A stretch of DNA of 64,000 bases from Pedosphaera parvula Ellin514 (GTDB lineage: Bacteria; Verrucomicrobiota; Verrucomicrobiia; Limisphaerales; Pedosphaeraceae), in NCBI RefSeq assembly GCF_000172555.1, contig NZ_ABOX02000017.1:1-64000 (forward strand). The letters run 5' to 3'. This document shows, piece by piece, positions 43,612-51,694 of the stretch; the first letter of the stretch is position 1, and each line of letters opens with the position of its first letter. Made by a program: the position numbers and the translations under genes. The notes beneath the pieces were generated by a model. It saw only the letters and a list, made by a program, of their open reading frames with translations, was not told the origin of the DNA and ran no database searches.

Positions 43612-43906
43612 GCAAACCGTGCCGTTTTAGTTTACCTGACACCCAAGTGCAAGCGCGCAGTGTCCTTACACCTCCATCACCCAATAAAAAACATATCGGC
43701 AGCAACCGCCGTTGCCCACCGCCTGCCGGCTATTCCATGTGAAAGTTTCCATTCTCTCACTCATTTTTGGCATAACGCAAGCCTCAACATCCTGTGCCAG
43801 ACACTATTCAACTCCTTCTCAGAGTTCACAAGCAAGGAAATCCCGAGGACCGCGCCACATTAACGCTCCAGATGAACTGCCGCTGAGTCATTCAAATTGC
43901 CAGGAC

Positions 43907-45031
43907 TCATTTATCACTACCTGCTTTGGTCTCTTTTTCAGCTCCCAGGCTGATTGAATTCGAGTCCACTTCAATTATCTTCAAATGATTCAATCTGAAC
44001 GTCGTCTCCATCGCATAAATCAGTTCCTCCTTCGTGGGCGGAGTCCGCACTTCAAATAATATCGGATTCCCGCCCAGCTTCGAAGGGACATAAGTCTTAT
44101 CCACCAATTTGGCATAAAACCGGGCCAACCTATCGGCGACAGGGAGCGGCTGCGCATCCGGAGGATCCCCAAACAATTTTGTATATGCTTGCGCGGAGAA
44201 ATTGGTGATCTCCTGTGACAACGTTTGTGGCGGCCTCTTGGGCCTCGAAATTAAGGGCCTTGTTGTAAGCAACGGGACCTTCCCGGGCTCGATCACCGAC
44301 TTGGACGAATTCGGTTTCGGAGCCTTTGCCAGAATGTGCGACACCTGATTCAAAGGAACCACCTGCACCAACTTTTCACCATCCTCCACCGGCACCAGGC
44401 CATTCAGGACCATCAGCGTATCCAGTGCATAAACGGTTTCTGCCCGGGACAAAGGCTTTTGACTTCTGACATGAAACCTTGCTCCCACCAACCAGGCCGG
44501 GCGTAGAACAGTGCATTGCTTCAACTCAGCGTATAAGCCAAGAAACATGTTCTCATCTGCCGAGCCAAGGTTAAATTCCCCCATGGGATTTTTGCCGTCA
44601 GTCGAAACTTGCGGCAACTGAATCTTGGACAACTGCGTCATTGCCGGTGAATTGCTCCATTTCGTCGGTGTCACCCGAACAAAATTGTCGCCGATTCGGG
44701 TTATCTGAAACCCGTTTTCGGCCATCACGCCCTCGATTCTCATCGCCGCCTTCTTCGTGTCCGCCAGGATATCCACATTGGTGGAAACCATCACCTCCGG
44801 CATGGCTCCAGGCATTAAAACTGTTCTGCCGGTCGATTCGCCATAAATCGTCATCAACTGCGATGTTAATTTCCTTTCGACTGTGGCGGCCGGCTTCGGG
44901 GACGGTTCCTGCGCCAGAGTCGGCAAAATCAGTGACGTGATAAGGAAAACCAACATCAGGCGAGGAATGCAAATTGAGGATGAAGCGGAATAATAAATGA
45001 ATTTCCTTCTCACACCCTGTTTTGTAACCAT
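43907..45031 (-). CDS. Exported protein of repeated secretin-type N-domains
   Basis: A 374-residue exported protein (signal region PRLMLVFLITSLILPTLAQE). It contains three segments with the betaalpha pattern of secretin/STN N-domains: KKAAMRIEGVMAENGFQITRIGDNFVRVTP, RAETVYALDTLMVLNGLVPVEDG..VQVVPL and KEELIYAMETTFRLNHLKIIEVDSNSISL. Each is a helix, 'L...G', then a strand ending in VVPL-like residues. The secretin beta-barrel domain is absent, so it is a stand-alone periplasmic N-domain protein. Proline-rich linkers separate the units. ATG 45031 is strongly supported by GAGGAG five bases upstream. The role is unknown; it might be an adaptor for type II or IV systems encoded elsewhere. Confidence 0.7.
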   Translation of the reverse strand: MVTKQGVRRKFIYYSASSSICIPRLMLVFLITSLILPTLAQEPSPKPAATVERKLTSQLMTIYGESTGRTVLMPGAMPEVMVSTNVDILADTKKAAMRIEGVMAENGFQITRIGDNFVRVTPTKWSNSPAMTQLSKIQLPQVSTDGKNPMGEFNLGSADENMFLGLYAELKQCTVLRPAWLVGARFHVRSQKPLSRAETVYALDTLMVLNGLVPVEDGEKLVQVVPLNQVSHILAKAPKPNSSKSVIEPGKVPLLTTRPLISRPKRPPQTLSQEITNFSAQAYTKLFGDPPDAQPLPVADRLARFYAKLVDKTYVPSKLGGNPILFEVRTPPTKEELIYAMETTFRLNHLKIIEVDSNSISLGAEKETKAGSDK

Positions 45032-45223
45032 TTTCTCCTCATCTGCAAGTAATTATCCTTCGAATGAGGTCATACGAATTGCGAAGGGATGCCCAGCCGG
45101 CCGGAGGATTATGGCTTGCCGGACCTGCGAAGAAAATTTCATCGACTCTCCAAAACAAATTAACTGCGAAACATTTTGCCAATTGCACCTTCCACACGTA
45201 CGGTGTCTGGAAAGGAGATCGAT

Positions 45224-45469
45224 ATGCGCGTAATTCTTCAAAACACAAAAACTCTGCTTTATTATCAAGCCACGGAAGCGTGGACACCCGATCCTGCTTT
45301 GGCCAAGGATTTTGTGAACATGAAAATCGCTTCCTATTTTGTTCAGGGGATGAAAGCGGGAACGGTGGACATCATCATGGACTTGGGCGCATACACTTAC
45401 AACGCCCGCCTTCTTTCGACCATGAAAAAGTCGGTCCAGACAGGAAGCACTAACCGCCTTCAATCATGA
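45224..45469 (+). CDS. Small unknown protein (81 aa)
   Basis: An 81-residue soluble protein that starts MRVILQNTKTLLYYQ and continues with AWTPDPALAKDFVNMKIA, a pattern of a short beta-hairpin with a 'W-T-x-D-P-x-x-A-x-D-F' motif seen in small uncharacterised proteins. AAAGGAG lies seven bases before ATG 45224, one of the best ribosome-binding sites in the window. An intrinsic terminator follows at 45562. It is therefore a short single-gene unit that is probably well expressed. Function unknown. Confidence 0.75.
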   Translation: MRVILQNTKTLLYYQATEAWTPDPALAKDFVNMKIASYFVQGMKAGTVDIIMDLGAYTYNARLLSTMKKSVQTGSTNRLQS

Positions 45470-45561
45470 ATTCCCGCAAATTTCATCGCTGACTGGGGCG
45501 AACACCCCATTACAACCAAAGCCCGCTATCGATACAAATTACCCCGCACCCTAAATTTTTT

Positions 45562-45590
45562 CCCGGGAACCAAGGAGTCCCGGGTTTTTT
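45562..45590 (+). terminator. Intrinsic terminator of the 81-aa gene
   Basis: CCCGGGA (45562-45568) pairs with TCCCGGG (45578-45584), followed by TTTTTT. A textbook rho-independent terminator for plus-strand transcription, 93 bp beyond the stop codon. Confidence 0.9.
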
Positions 45591-45700
45591 ATTTTCAAAA
45601 TAGGTTCACTCCCGATCGGACCGGCCCGTATCTTTGTTCGCTGAGTCTATAACATCTTGGAAGTATGTGTGCTTACGTCGCTTTTTGGCGTGCTCTCAAG

Positions 45701-45834
45701 CGACGAACAGCTTTCAGTTGGTTTCCTGCTGTTTCGTCGGGGTTATACCGGCAGGAGGGATTTTGGTTTGAGGCAAGGCGGAGGCCGCAGGCGCGATCCT
45801 TAGATAGCGACCAAGCCGACAACGCCGCCTCAAA
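45701..45834. other. Double stem-loop element (possible REP-like repeat or small RNA)
   Basis: Two consecutive hairpins. The first is CGACGAACAGC (45701) with GCTGTTTCGTCG (45728-45739), eleven pairs and one bulge. The second is TTTGAGGC (45767) with GCCTCAAA (45827-45834), enclosing GCGG AGG CCGC and other GC-rich arms. It lies about 60 bp behind the rhlE stop codon. No known RNA family was recognised. Confidence 0.45.
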
Positions 45835-45895
45835 GAAGTGTGTCAGAGGTTGGCTGAACGTAATTGCACCAGACCTCTTTCTTTGGCCTTGCCTC

Positions 45896-47209
45896 TCAGC
45901 GCCGCCAACGATTATTTCCTCCTCCACCACGGCGAGACGCAGACGCGCCTTGTCGGCCACTTCCATTTCCGCGCGGATGACTGCCGCCCGAGTGCCTCGC
46001 TGGCTGACTTGGACGCGCATTTCCCTGCATCGGAGGACGCTCCCGGTCGCCCGCCTGGACCGCTGGTGCCGCCGCATTATAGTCAAAACCCTCCGCTTTT
46101 TTGCGCACGATGCCACGCCCAATAAATCGCTCCAACGATCGCAATGTGCCGTGATCTTCAGACGTCACGAAACTGATCGCATCACCCACCGCGTGCGCCC
46201 GTCCAGTGCGTCCGATACGATGAACATAATCCTCGGCGTGCATCGGGAAATCATAATTAACCACGTGCGAAATTCCATCCACGTCGATTCCGCGCGCCGC
46301 AATGTCCGTCGCCACCAACACCCGCACCGCTCCGGACTTGAAATCCTTCAAGGCCCGCAAGCGCTGGTTTTGCGAACGATTGGAATGCAGCGTCGCCGTC
46401 TTTATCCCCTTGTTTTCCAAGTTACGCGCAATGCGATCAGCACTGTGTTTCATGCGCGAGAAAACGAGTACCATGTCCATGCTCGGATCACGCAATAAAT
46501 GCACCAGCAACGCTGGCTTTAAATGCTTGGGCACCTCATAAACCAGTTGTGTAACGGTCTCGGCTGGATTTGACCGACGCCCAATTTGAACCGTCTTCGG
46601 CGCATGCTGAAACTCATGCGTGAGCCCTTCAATCTCCCTGGAGAGCGTGGCCGAGAAGAGCAACGTCTGTCGCTTCCGTGGCAGCGCCTTCACAATCTGG
46701 CGTATGGAAGGAAGAAAGCCCATGTCCAGCATCCGGTCTGCTTCATCCAGCACGAGGAAGTTTATACCTGAAAAATCTCCATGCCGCCGGTCCATCAGGT
46801 CGAGCAGCCGGCCAGGCGTCGCAATCACCATATCCACCCCCGAACGCAATGCCTGTATCTGGGGATGTTCCCCCACCCCGCCAAACACCGTCGCCACCTT
46901 CAGCGGCAGATGCTTCGAGTAGGCCCGCACATTCTCCTCGATTTGCACCACCAACTCCCGCGTCGGCGCCACCACCAACGCACGAATCCCCCGCTGGTTT
47001 GCTTCCCGTTTCATCCCAGCCAACTTCGCCAGGATGGGCAGCACAAACGCCGCCGTTTTACCGGTGCCAGTTTGTGCAATGCCAATCAAATCGTGGCCTG
47101 CAATAATTTGCGGAATCGCCGCAGCTTGAATGGGTGTCGGTTCCGTGTAACCAGCTTCCTGGACGGCTTTAAGAATATTGGCATCGAGGCCAAGGGTGCG
47201 AAATGACAT
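45896..47209 (-). CDS. rhlE: DEAD-box RNA helicase, RhlE type
   Basis: A 437-residue RNA helicase. Motifs are Q motif GYTEPTPIQAAAIP, Walker A AQTGTGKT, PTRELVVQ, DEAD (LVLDEADRMLDMGF), SAT and HRIGRTGRA. The C-terminal 80 residues are a basic, Gly/Arg/Ser-rich tail (RPSQPARHSGGSHPRGNG...), typical of RhlE-like proteins that act on ribosomal RNA or in mRNA decay. The frame starts with TTG at 47218, but ATG 47209 (MSFRTLGLD) matches the family start. Confidence 0.93.
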   Translation of the reverse strand: MSFRTLGLDANILKAVQEAGYTEPTPIQAAAIPQIIAGHDLIGIAQTGTGKTAAFVLPILAKLAGMKREANQRGIRALVVAPTRELVVQIEENVRAYSKHLPLKVATVFGGVGEHPQIQALRSGVDMVIATPGRLLDLMDRRHGDFSGINFLVLDEADRMLDMGFLPSIRQIVKALPRKRQTLLFSATLSREIEGLTHEFQHAPKTVQIGRRSNPAETVTQLVYEVPKHLKPALLVHLLRDPSMDMVLVFSRMKHSADRIARNLENKGIKTATLHSNRSQNQRLRALKDFKSGAVRVLVATDIAARGIDVDGISHVVNYDFPMHAEDYVHRIGRTGRAHAVGDAISFVTSEDHGTLRSLERFIGRGIVRKKAEGFDYNAAAPAVQAGDRERPPMQGNARPSQPARHSGGSHPRGNGSGRQGASASRRGGGGNNRWRR

Positions 47210-47229
47210 ATAACTCAATCAGTATGAGG

Positions 47230-47420
47230 CTATGTCACACAATAGCACGCTTTTAAATGTCGCGCCTGCCTCGTCTTCTCTGTCTTCACCATCCTCCCGA
47301 ACAGTTTTCCGTCCCTTCTCCGCTTTGTGGTCTTTGCGGTTGCTCCACTTCCGTTTGGACGTTCAATATTCAGTGTTGAAAGTTCGATGTTTTGTATTTT
47401 CACCATCCTCCACCCTCGCT
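47230..47420. repeat. Dispersed repeat patch between rhlE and the RCC1 gene
   Basis: Contains CTCCGCTTTGTGGTCTTTGC (47319-47338, a 'TTTGTGGTCTTTGCGGTT' type repeat) and GTTCAATATTCAGTGTTGAA (47361-47380), continuing to GTTCGATG. Its minus strand reads NIELSTLNIERP, a familiar signature of intergenic repeats in Verrucomicrobia and relatives. CACCATCCTCC also occurs twice. No gene is supported. Confidence 0.6.
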
Positions 47421-50400
47421 TCAATGTTTCTCCACCACCCGATAAAACCTCCTCGCATAGTTGCTGCCATTCGTATCCACAAACCTTAACTCACCGTTCG
47501 TAATTACCGGGCTGTTCGTTAAGCCAATCCAGGTGACAAGATCACTGCTCGCCTGCAGCTCGAATGCACCTAAAGCATTCGATCCCGGCGGTCCTCCATT
47601 GATGTAATGAGAGGTGAAAGAAAAGGAACGATCTGGCATGCTTGCCGCGCTGCCCAAAACCTGGGGTAACAAAAAGCCCAGCACTGCATCGCTGCTGAAA
47701 GCAATGATCGCCCCGTTTGACACCCTGACAGCATAAGTGCCGGCATCAGCTTGCGTCACATTGGTGAGGGTCAAACTTGTTTGTGTCGCACCCGACAGAT
47801 TCTGTCCGTTCTTCAGCCATTGATAAGCCAAAGCCGCCGTGTTGGTGGCCTGCACGCTGAACGTCACATTGGTCCCCAGCACCACACTTTGACTCACCGG
47901 CTGTTGAGTAATGACTATTGGATCGGGTGTAAACAACACCTGATCCACCCAGCCGGCATCCTGCCCATCGCTTACGCTCGCGTCTTTGGAATAAATCCAG
48001 TAAAGTGTGTGCGATCCGGCCGGGATGCTGAAGGTTTCCAACTCCCAATCCACCTCGCCTGAAATCGCTGCAAAATTCGTTCGGCCATCCGGGTCTAACG
48101 TGAACTTCAACAAATCAAATCCTTCCTCCGAGGAAACTTTCCACCAAAAGGTCACCTTTCCTGGCCCGACTACCGTGGTCTGTAGCATGGATTGCTGGTT
48201 GTTCGTGATCGCCCCGCTTTGTGCCGCACCATCCCCATCGTGCGAAACGCGAACCTGAGGAAACCAGATTCCGCTAAGCGCATTGGATGGGCCGAAGGTG
48301 GTAAAAGAGTTTGTGGAATTCATCGCAATGGCCACAGTTCTCGGATTGGCCGTGCTCAACACTGCCGTGGCGCTGTTCGCCTGTCCTACTACGTTGGAAA
48401 CCAGCAACCGATATCCTCCCATGTCCTGTCCCTGAACATTCGTCAGCCTGAGAGTCGTATTGGTTGCACCAGGGACAATGATTCCATCATGCTGCCACTG
48501 GTAGGTCATTGGTTGTATTCCCCCCGCGAGGTTCTTCGGTTGCGCCCCAACTGCGAAAGCCGTCAGTTGCACATTGGTGCCTCTGGTCAGGAACTGGCTG
48601 AAGGGCTGCACTTTTATAACCGGTCGCCCATCGCCAGTCAGCGCAACATAAAAAGTTCCTTCATACCCGCCCACCGCCATCGCAAACACGTTGACCAGCC
48701 CATCCGGAACTGAGTTCACCTTTTGTCCCCAGGGCACAACTGTTCCATCTTTTCTTAGCGCGATCCCCATGAACCCCGTATTGGCAATGGCTACCACATT
48801 GCTCAGTCCAGTTGGAAAATTTTGCACGGCTTGCCCCCATTGCATTAACCTGCCATCCGCGTTCACAGCCACGCACAGGCCCTGCCCTCCGGCAATGGCT
48901 ACAATATTCGTCACATTGTTTGGCACCGTGCGCTCCAACGAACTTCCTCCCCAAACGACGACTCTGCCATCCACCATCAAGGCCATGCTGCTATATCGGC
49001 CAGCCGCAATGCTCACTACGTTGGATAAGCCCGCCGGCACACTCGTCTGTCCGAATCCGTTATATCCCCACGCTACCACCGTCCCGTTGGAGCGCAATGC
49101 CATGCAATGCTGCGAACCTGCCGCAATCGCCACCGCATTGGTCAGGCTGGCTGGAACACTCGTTTGATCGTATGCGTTGTCTCCCCACACCACCACCCTG
49201 CCATCGGTTCTTAACGCCATGCTCTTCAGGCCCCCGGCGCTTATGGCAATCACATTCGTTGCATTGGTCGGAGTATTGGTCAATGAACCTAGCTGTGAGT
49301 ATTGGGCAAACCAGGAAACGGTCGTGCCATCAGCTTTCAAAGCCAGCACGTGGTAGTCCCCCGCTGCGACTGCCACCAAATTGGATAATCCCGCCGGCAC
49401 GTTGGTGGGAATGGTCGCGTTCAGATTACCACCCCATAAGGCCATCTCCGATACAGACAACAATGCTTTCGCACTGACCGCCTCTCCAAATGCATTGGTC
49501 ACCGCCACATTGTAGTAACCACCCTGCCCATAACTAACTGAATCCAATGTGAGTATCGAATTCGTTGCGCCTGGCAGGTCTATTCCGTTAAATCGCCATT
49601 GATAACTCAAAGGCAGCGATCCCAGAGCCTTGATCGCCATGCTCAAACTTCCGCCTGGCGTCGCATTCTTGTTGGTCAATTGTTGCACGATATACGGCGC
49701 GCTGTCGGTCACCAAAAGTGAAATCGGCGCGCTTTGTGCCACACCATAGGCATTGCTGATCACCAGCACGTAATCGCCGGACATCGACGGCTGCATATTG
49801 AACAGCGTCAGACTGTTTAGGTTGGCTCCAGCGATGTTCGTCCCGCCAAAAAGCCATTGGTAACTCAACGTAGGCGTGCCAAGCACATTTGCGGACAGCG
49901 TCACAGAAGCTCCCGCCTTCAATGTCTGATTGGATGACTGCTGCAACACCAGGGGCGGGCTGATAACGAATAATGTCGCGTCCAAACTCTGCACTGATCC
50001 CAGCGCATTACTCACCACAACTGAATAATTCCCCGCATCAGAAAACTGCAGGCTGTTTATCGTCAATGTTGAATTGGTGCTGCCACTCACATGCGCATCA
50101 TCCATCACGTTGGAACCTCTTAATTTCCATTGAAAGCTGATCGACTGGTAGCCTGCGACACTCACCGAGAACGTGAGATTGGAACTGTATGTCCCCACGT
50201 TACTCTGCGGATTTTGTATAATTTGAACCGGACCTTCTGACACTAACGCCAGATTATGATAGGCACCTCCGGCTATCGCCGTTGCCAATAATCCCGCCGG
50301 CACACTTCTCTCGCCATGGAGATTCCCTCCCCAGATCACTACCGTTCCATCCGACTTCATTGCCAGGCTTCGATCGGAGCCCGCCGCAATGGCAACGACA

Positions 50401-51146
50401 TTGGAAAGTCCTGCCGGAACAGCGCTCTGTCCGTAGCCGTTGCTTCCCCATGCGAATACAACCCCGTCACCCCTCAACGCCAAGGAATGATAATCCCCTG
50501 CCGCCACGGCTACGATATTGGACAAACCCGCGGAAAGATTGGTTTGACCATTACTGTTGTCCCCCCAGGCGACCAGGGTGCCATCGACCTTGAGTGCCAC
50601 GTTATGTACAAGGCCTCCTGCCATGGCAATGACATTGGTCAAATCCGGTGGAATGTTTGTCAGTGCTGGATCTCTGTTTCCCCATCCAATCAATGTGCCA
50701 TCTGCCTTAAGCGCGAGATTATGGTCTGCACAGGCTGCTATCGCTATCACGTTTGACAATCCTCCGGGTATGGACGTCTGACCTAAAGTATTGTCTCCCC
50801 AGGCAAAGACTGTTCCATCTGCTCGCAAAGCAAGCATGTGAAACATGCCGGCAGAAATGGCTTTTACATTGCTCAGACCGGCAGGAACATCGGGAATTAC
50901 GTCGTAAGATGGATTCCTCCCCCAAACCACGACCGTTCCATCCACCTTAAGCGCCGCACTGAACGAGCTTCCCGCAGTTATTTCTTTAACTCTTCCCAAA
51001 CCCAGTGGCACCGTTGTCTGCCCATACTGATTATCACCCCACGCCGCCACCAACCCCGCTCCACTGGCGCTGGACGTCATCCAAAACCCCATCAACACAA
51101 GAATAAATTGTGCTCCGCTCGAGAGTTGCTTCCGCCAAAGTTTCAT
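47421..51146 (-). CDS. Exported RCC1-repeat / Ig-domain surface protein
   Basis: A 1241-residue exported protein. A signal peptide (1-29) is followed by a first RCC1-like propeller (about 30-300) of about 42-residue repeats 'GLSNV.AIAAG..H.LALK.DGTV.AWG.N..GQT.VPAG'. Three Ig-like domains follow (about 305-580; each with Y-x-W, G-x-Y-x-V-x-V-S-N motifs such as AGNYSVVVSNALG), then a second RCC1 propeller (about 585-845), another Ig domain, a jelly-roll/MAM-like domain (about 945-1075, KVTFWWKVSSEEGFD), a further Ig domain, and the shared C-terminal module (FELQASSDLVTWIGL ... RRFYRVVEKH). Likely a surface adhesin or binding scaffold. Transcribed alone. Confidence 0.85.
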   Translation of the reverse strand: MKLWRKQLSSGAQFILVLMGFWMTSSASGAGLVAAWGDNQYGQTTVPLGLGRVKEITAGSSFSAALKVDGTVVVWGRNPSYDVIPDVPAGLSNVKAISAGMFHMLALRADGTVFAWGDNTLGQTSIPGGLSNVIAIAACADHNLALKADGTLIGWGNRDPALTNIPPDLTNVIAMAGGLVHNVALKVDGTLVAWGDNSNGQTNLSAGLSNIVAVAAGDYHSLALRGDGVVFAWGSNGYGQSAVPAGLSNVVAIAAGSDRSLAMKSDGTVVIWGGNLHGERSVPAGLLATAIAGGAYHNLALVSEGPVQIIQNPQSNVGTYSSNLTFSVSVAGYQSISFQWKLRGSNVMDDAHVSGSTNSTLTINSLQFSDAGNYSVVVSNALGSVQSLDATLFVISPPLVLQQSSNQTLKAGASVTLSANVLGTPTLSYQWLFGGTNIAGANLNSLTLFNMQPSMSGDYVLVISNAYGVAQSAPISLLVTDSAPYIVQQLTNKNATPGGSLSMAIKALGSLPLSYQWRFNGIDLPGATNSILTLDSVSYGQGGYYNVAVTNAFGEAVSAKALLSVSEMALWGGNLNATIPTNVPAGLSNLVAVAAGDYHVLALKADGTTVSWFAQYSQLGSLTNTPTNATNVIAISAGGLKSMALRTDGRVVVWGDNAYDQTSVPASLTNAVAIAAGSQHCMALRSNGTVVAWGYNGFGQTSVPAGLSNVVSIAAGRYSSMALMVDGRVVVWGGSSLERTVPNNVTNIVAIAGGQGLCVAVNADGRLMQWGQAVQNFPTGLSNVVAIANTGFMGIALRKDGTVVPWGQKVNSVPDGLVNVFAMAVGGYEGTFYVALTGDGRPVIKVQPFSQFLTRGTNVQLTAFAVGAQPKNLAGGIQPMTYQWQHDGIIVPGATNTTLRLTNVQGQDMGGYRLLVSNVVGQANSATAVLSTANPRTVAIAMNSTNSFTTFGPSNALSGIWFPQVRVSHDGDGAAQSGAITNNQQSMLQTTVVGPGKVTFWWKVSSEEGFDLLKFTLDPDGRTNFAAISGEVDWELETFSIPAGSHTLYWIYSKDASVSDGQDAGWVDQVLFTPDPIVITQQPVSQSVVLGTNVTFSVQATNTAALAYQWLKNGQNLSGATQTSLTLTNVTQADAGTYAVRVSNGAIIAFSSDAVLGFLLPQVLGSAASMPDRSFSFTSHYINGGPPGSNALGAFELQASSDLVTWIGLTNSPVITNGELRFVDTNGSNYARRFYRVVEKH

Positions 51147-51355
51147 AGTTCCTTAGGTTTCACTTCTGATGATTCAAACTGGCATGCGCATACGCGATTG
51201 CACTGCTCGTAGGTCCGACCAGCTTGTCCTCCTGTGTTACCTCTGTGATGATTTGTTGTCGATGTGCGTTCCTCAGCACATCCTGTGCGTCTCGCTGCAC
51301 ACTTCTTTGGCAAACCGTGCTGGATTTTTATCCACCAATCAGGATACTTGCCTCC

Positions 51356-51694
51356 ATGATTTTACAAAAAGGCGAGAAGGTTCACATGATTCACCGTCGG
51401 CTGCTGGACAAAGACCCGCATCGTCATTTCGTCGGCATTGTGGATGCTTACGAGAATGGTGTCGCCCGCGTCACCGGCCACATGTACACCGTTGATCCAA
51501 CAAAATTTTCCTTCTTCAAACGTCCGGAAAAGCGAACCCGCATCGTCTCGCTCATTTCAGGGGATGTGTTTGTCAATATCCTCCCTGAGGCTGTTGATTT
51601 GGAGGACATCACCTACAAACAGGAAAAGAAATCGGTCCGCGTCACCGACTGTAAGGACTGGCATATGGATATTAGCGAGTTCGCCTGGCGTTAG
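51356..51694 (+). CDS. Unknown small protein
   Basis: A 112-residue soluble protein starting MILQKGEKVHMIHRRL, followed by beta strands that look like a small barrel or SH3/OB-like fold (HRHFVGIVDAYENGVARVTGHMY, RIVSLISGDVFVNILP) and ending KDWHMDISEFAWR. Not recognised. The chosen ATG is the first in frame after a stretch without coding character; ATG 51386 is an alternative. Its stop overlaps by four bases with the end of the convergent metal ATPase gene. Confidence 0.65.
   Translation: MILQKGEKVHMIHRRLLDKDPHRHFVGIVDAYENGVARVTGHMYTVDPTKFSFFKRPEKRTRIVSLISGDVFVNILPEAVDLEDITYKQEKKSVRVTDCKDWHMDISEFAWR

Larger units (their letters stand above)
45470..45895. other. Intergenic region with terminator and a double stem-loop
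   Basis: No gene is supported. It contains the terminator (45562-45590) and the structured block at 45701-45834, both listed separately. The minus-strand frame 45673-46122 is a shadow of the rhlE end plus this block. Confidence 0.5.

Noticed and set aside
42979-43863. 294-codon plus-strand frame
   Set aside because: Shadow of the ROK-like kinase gene with a basic, unnatural composition.
45665-46498. 277-codon plus-strand frame near the rhlE end
   Set aside because: Overlaps the rhlE coding region on the other strand and the stem-loop element; no recognisable domain.
47421-51146. Regularly spaced repeats suggesting a CRISPR array
   Set aside because: The periodicity is about 126 bp and in frame; it encodes RCC1 protein repeats.
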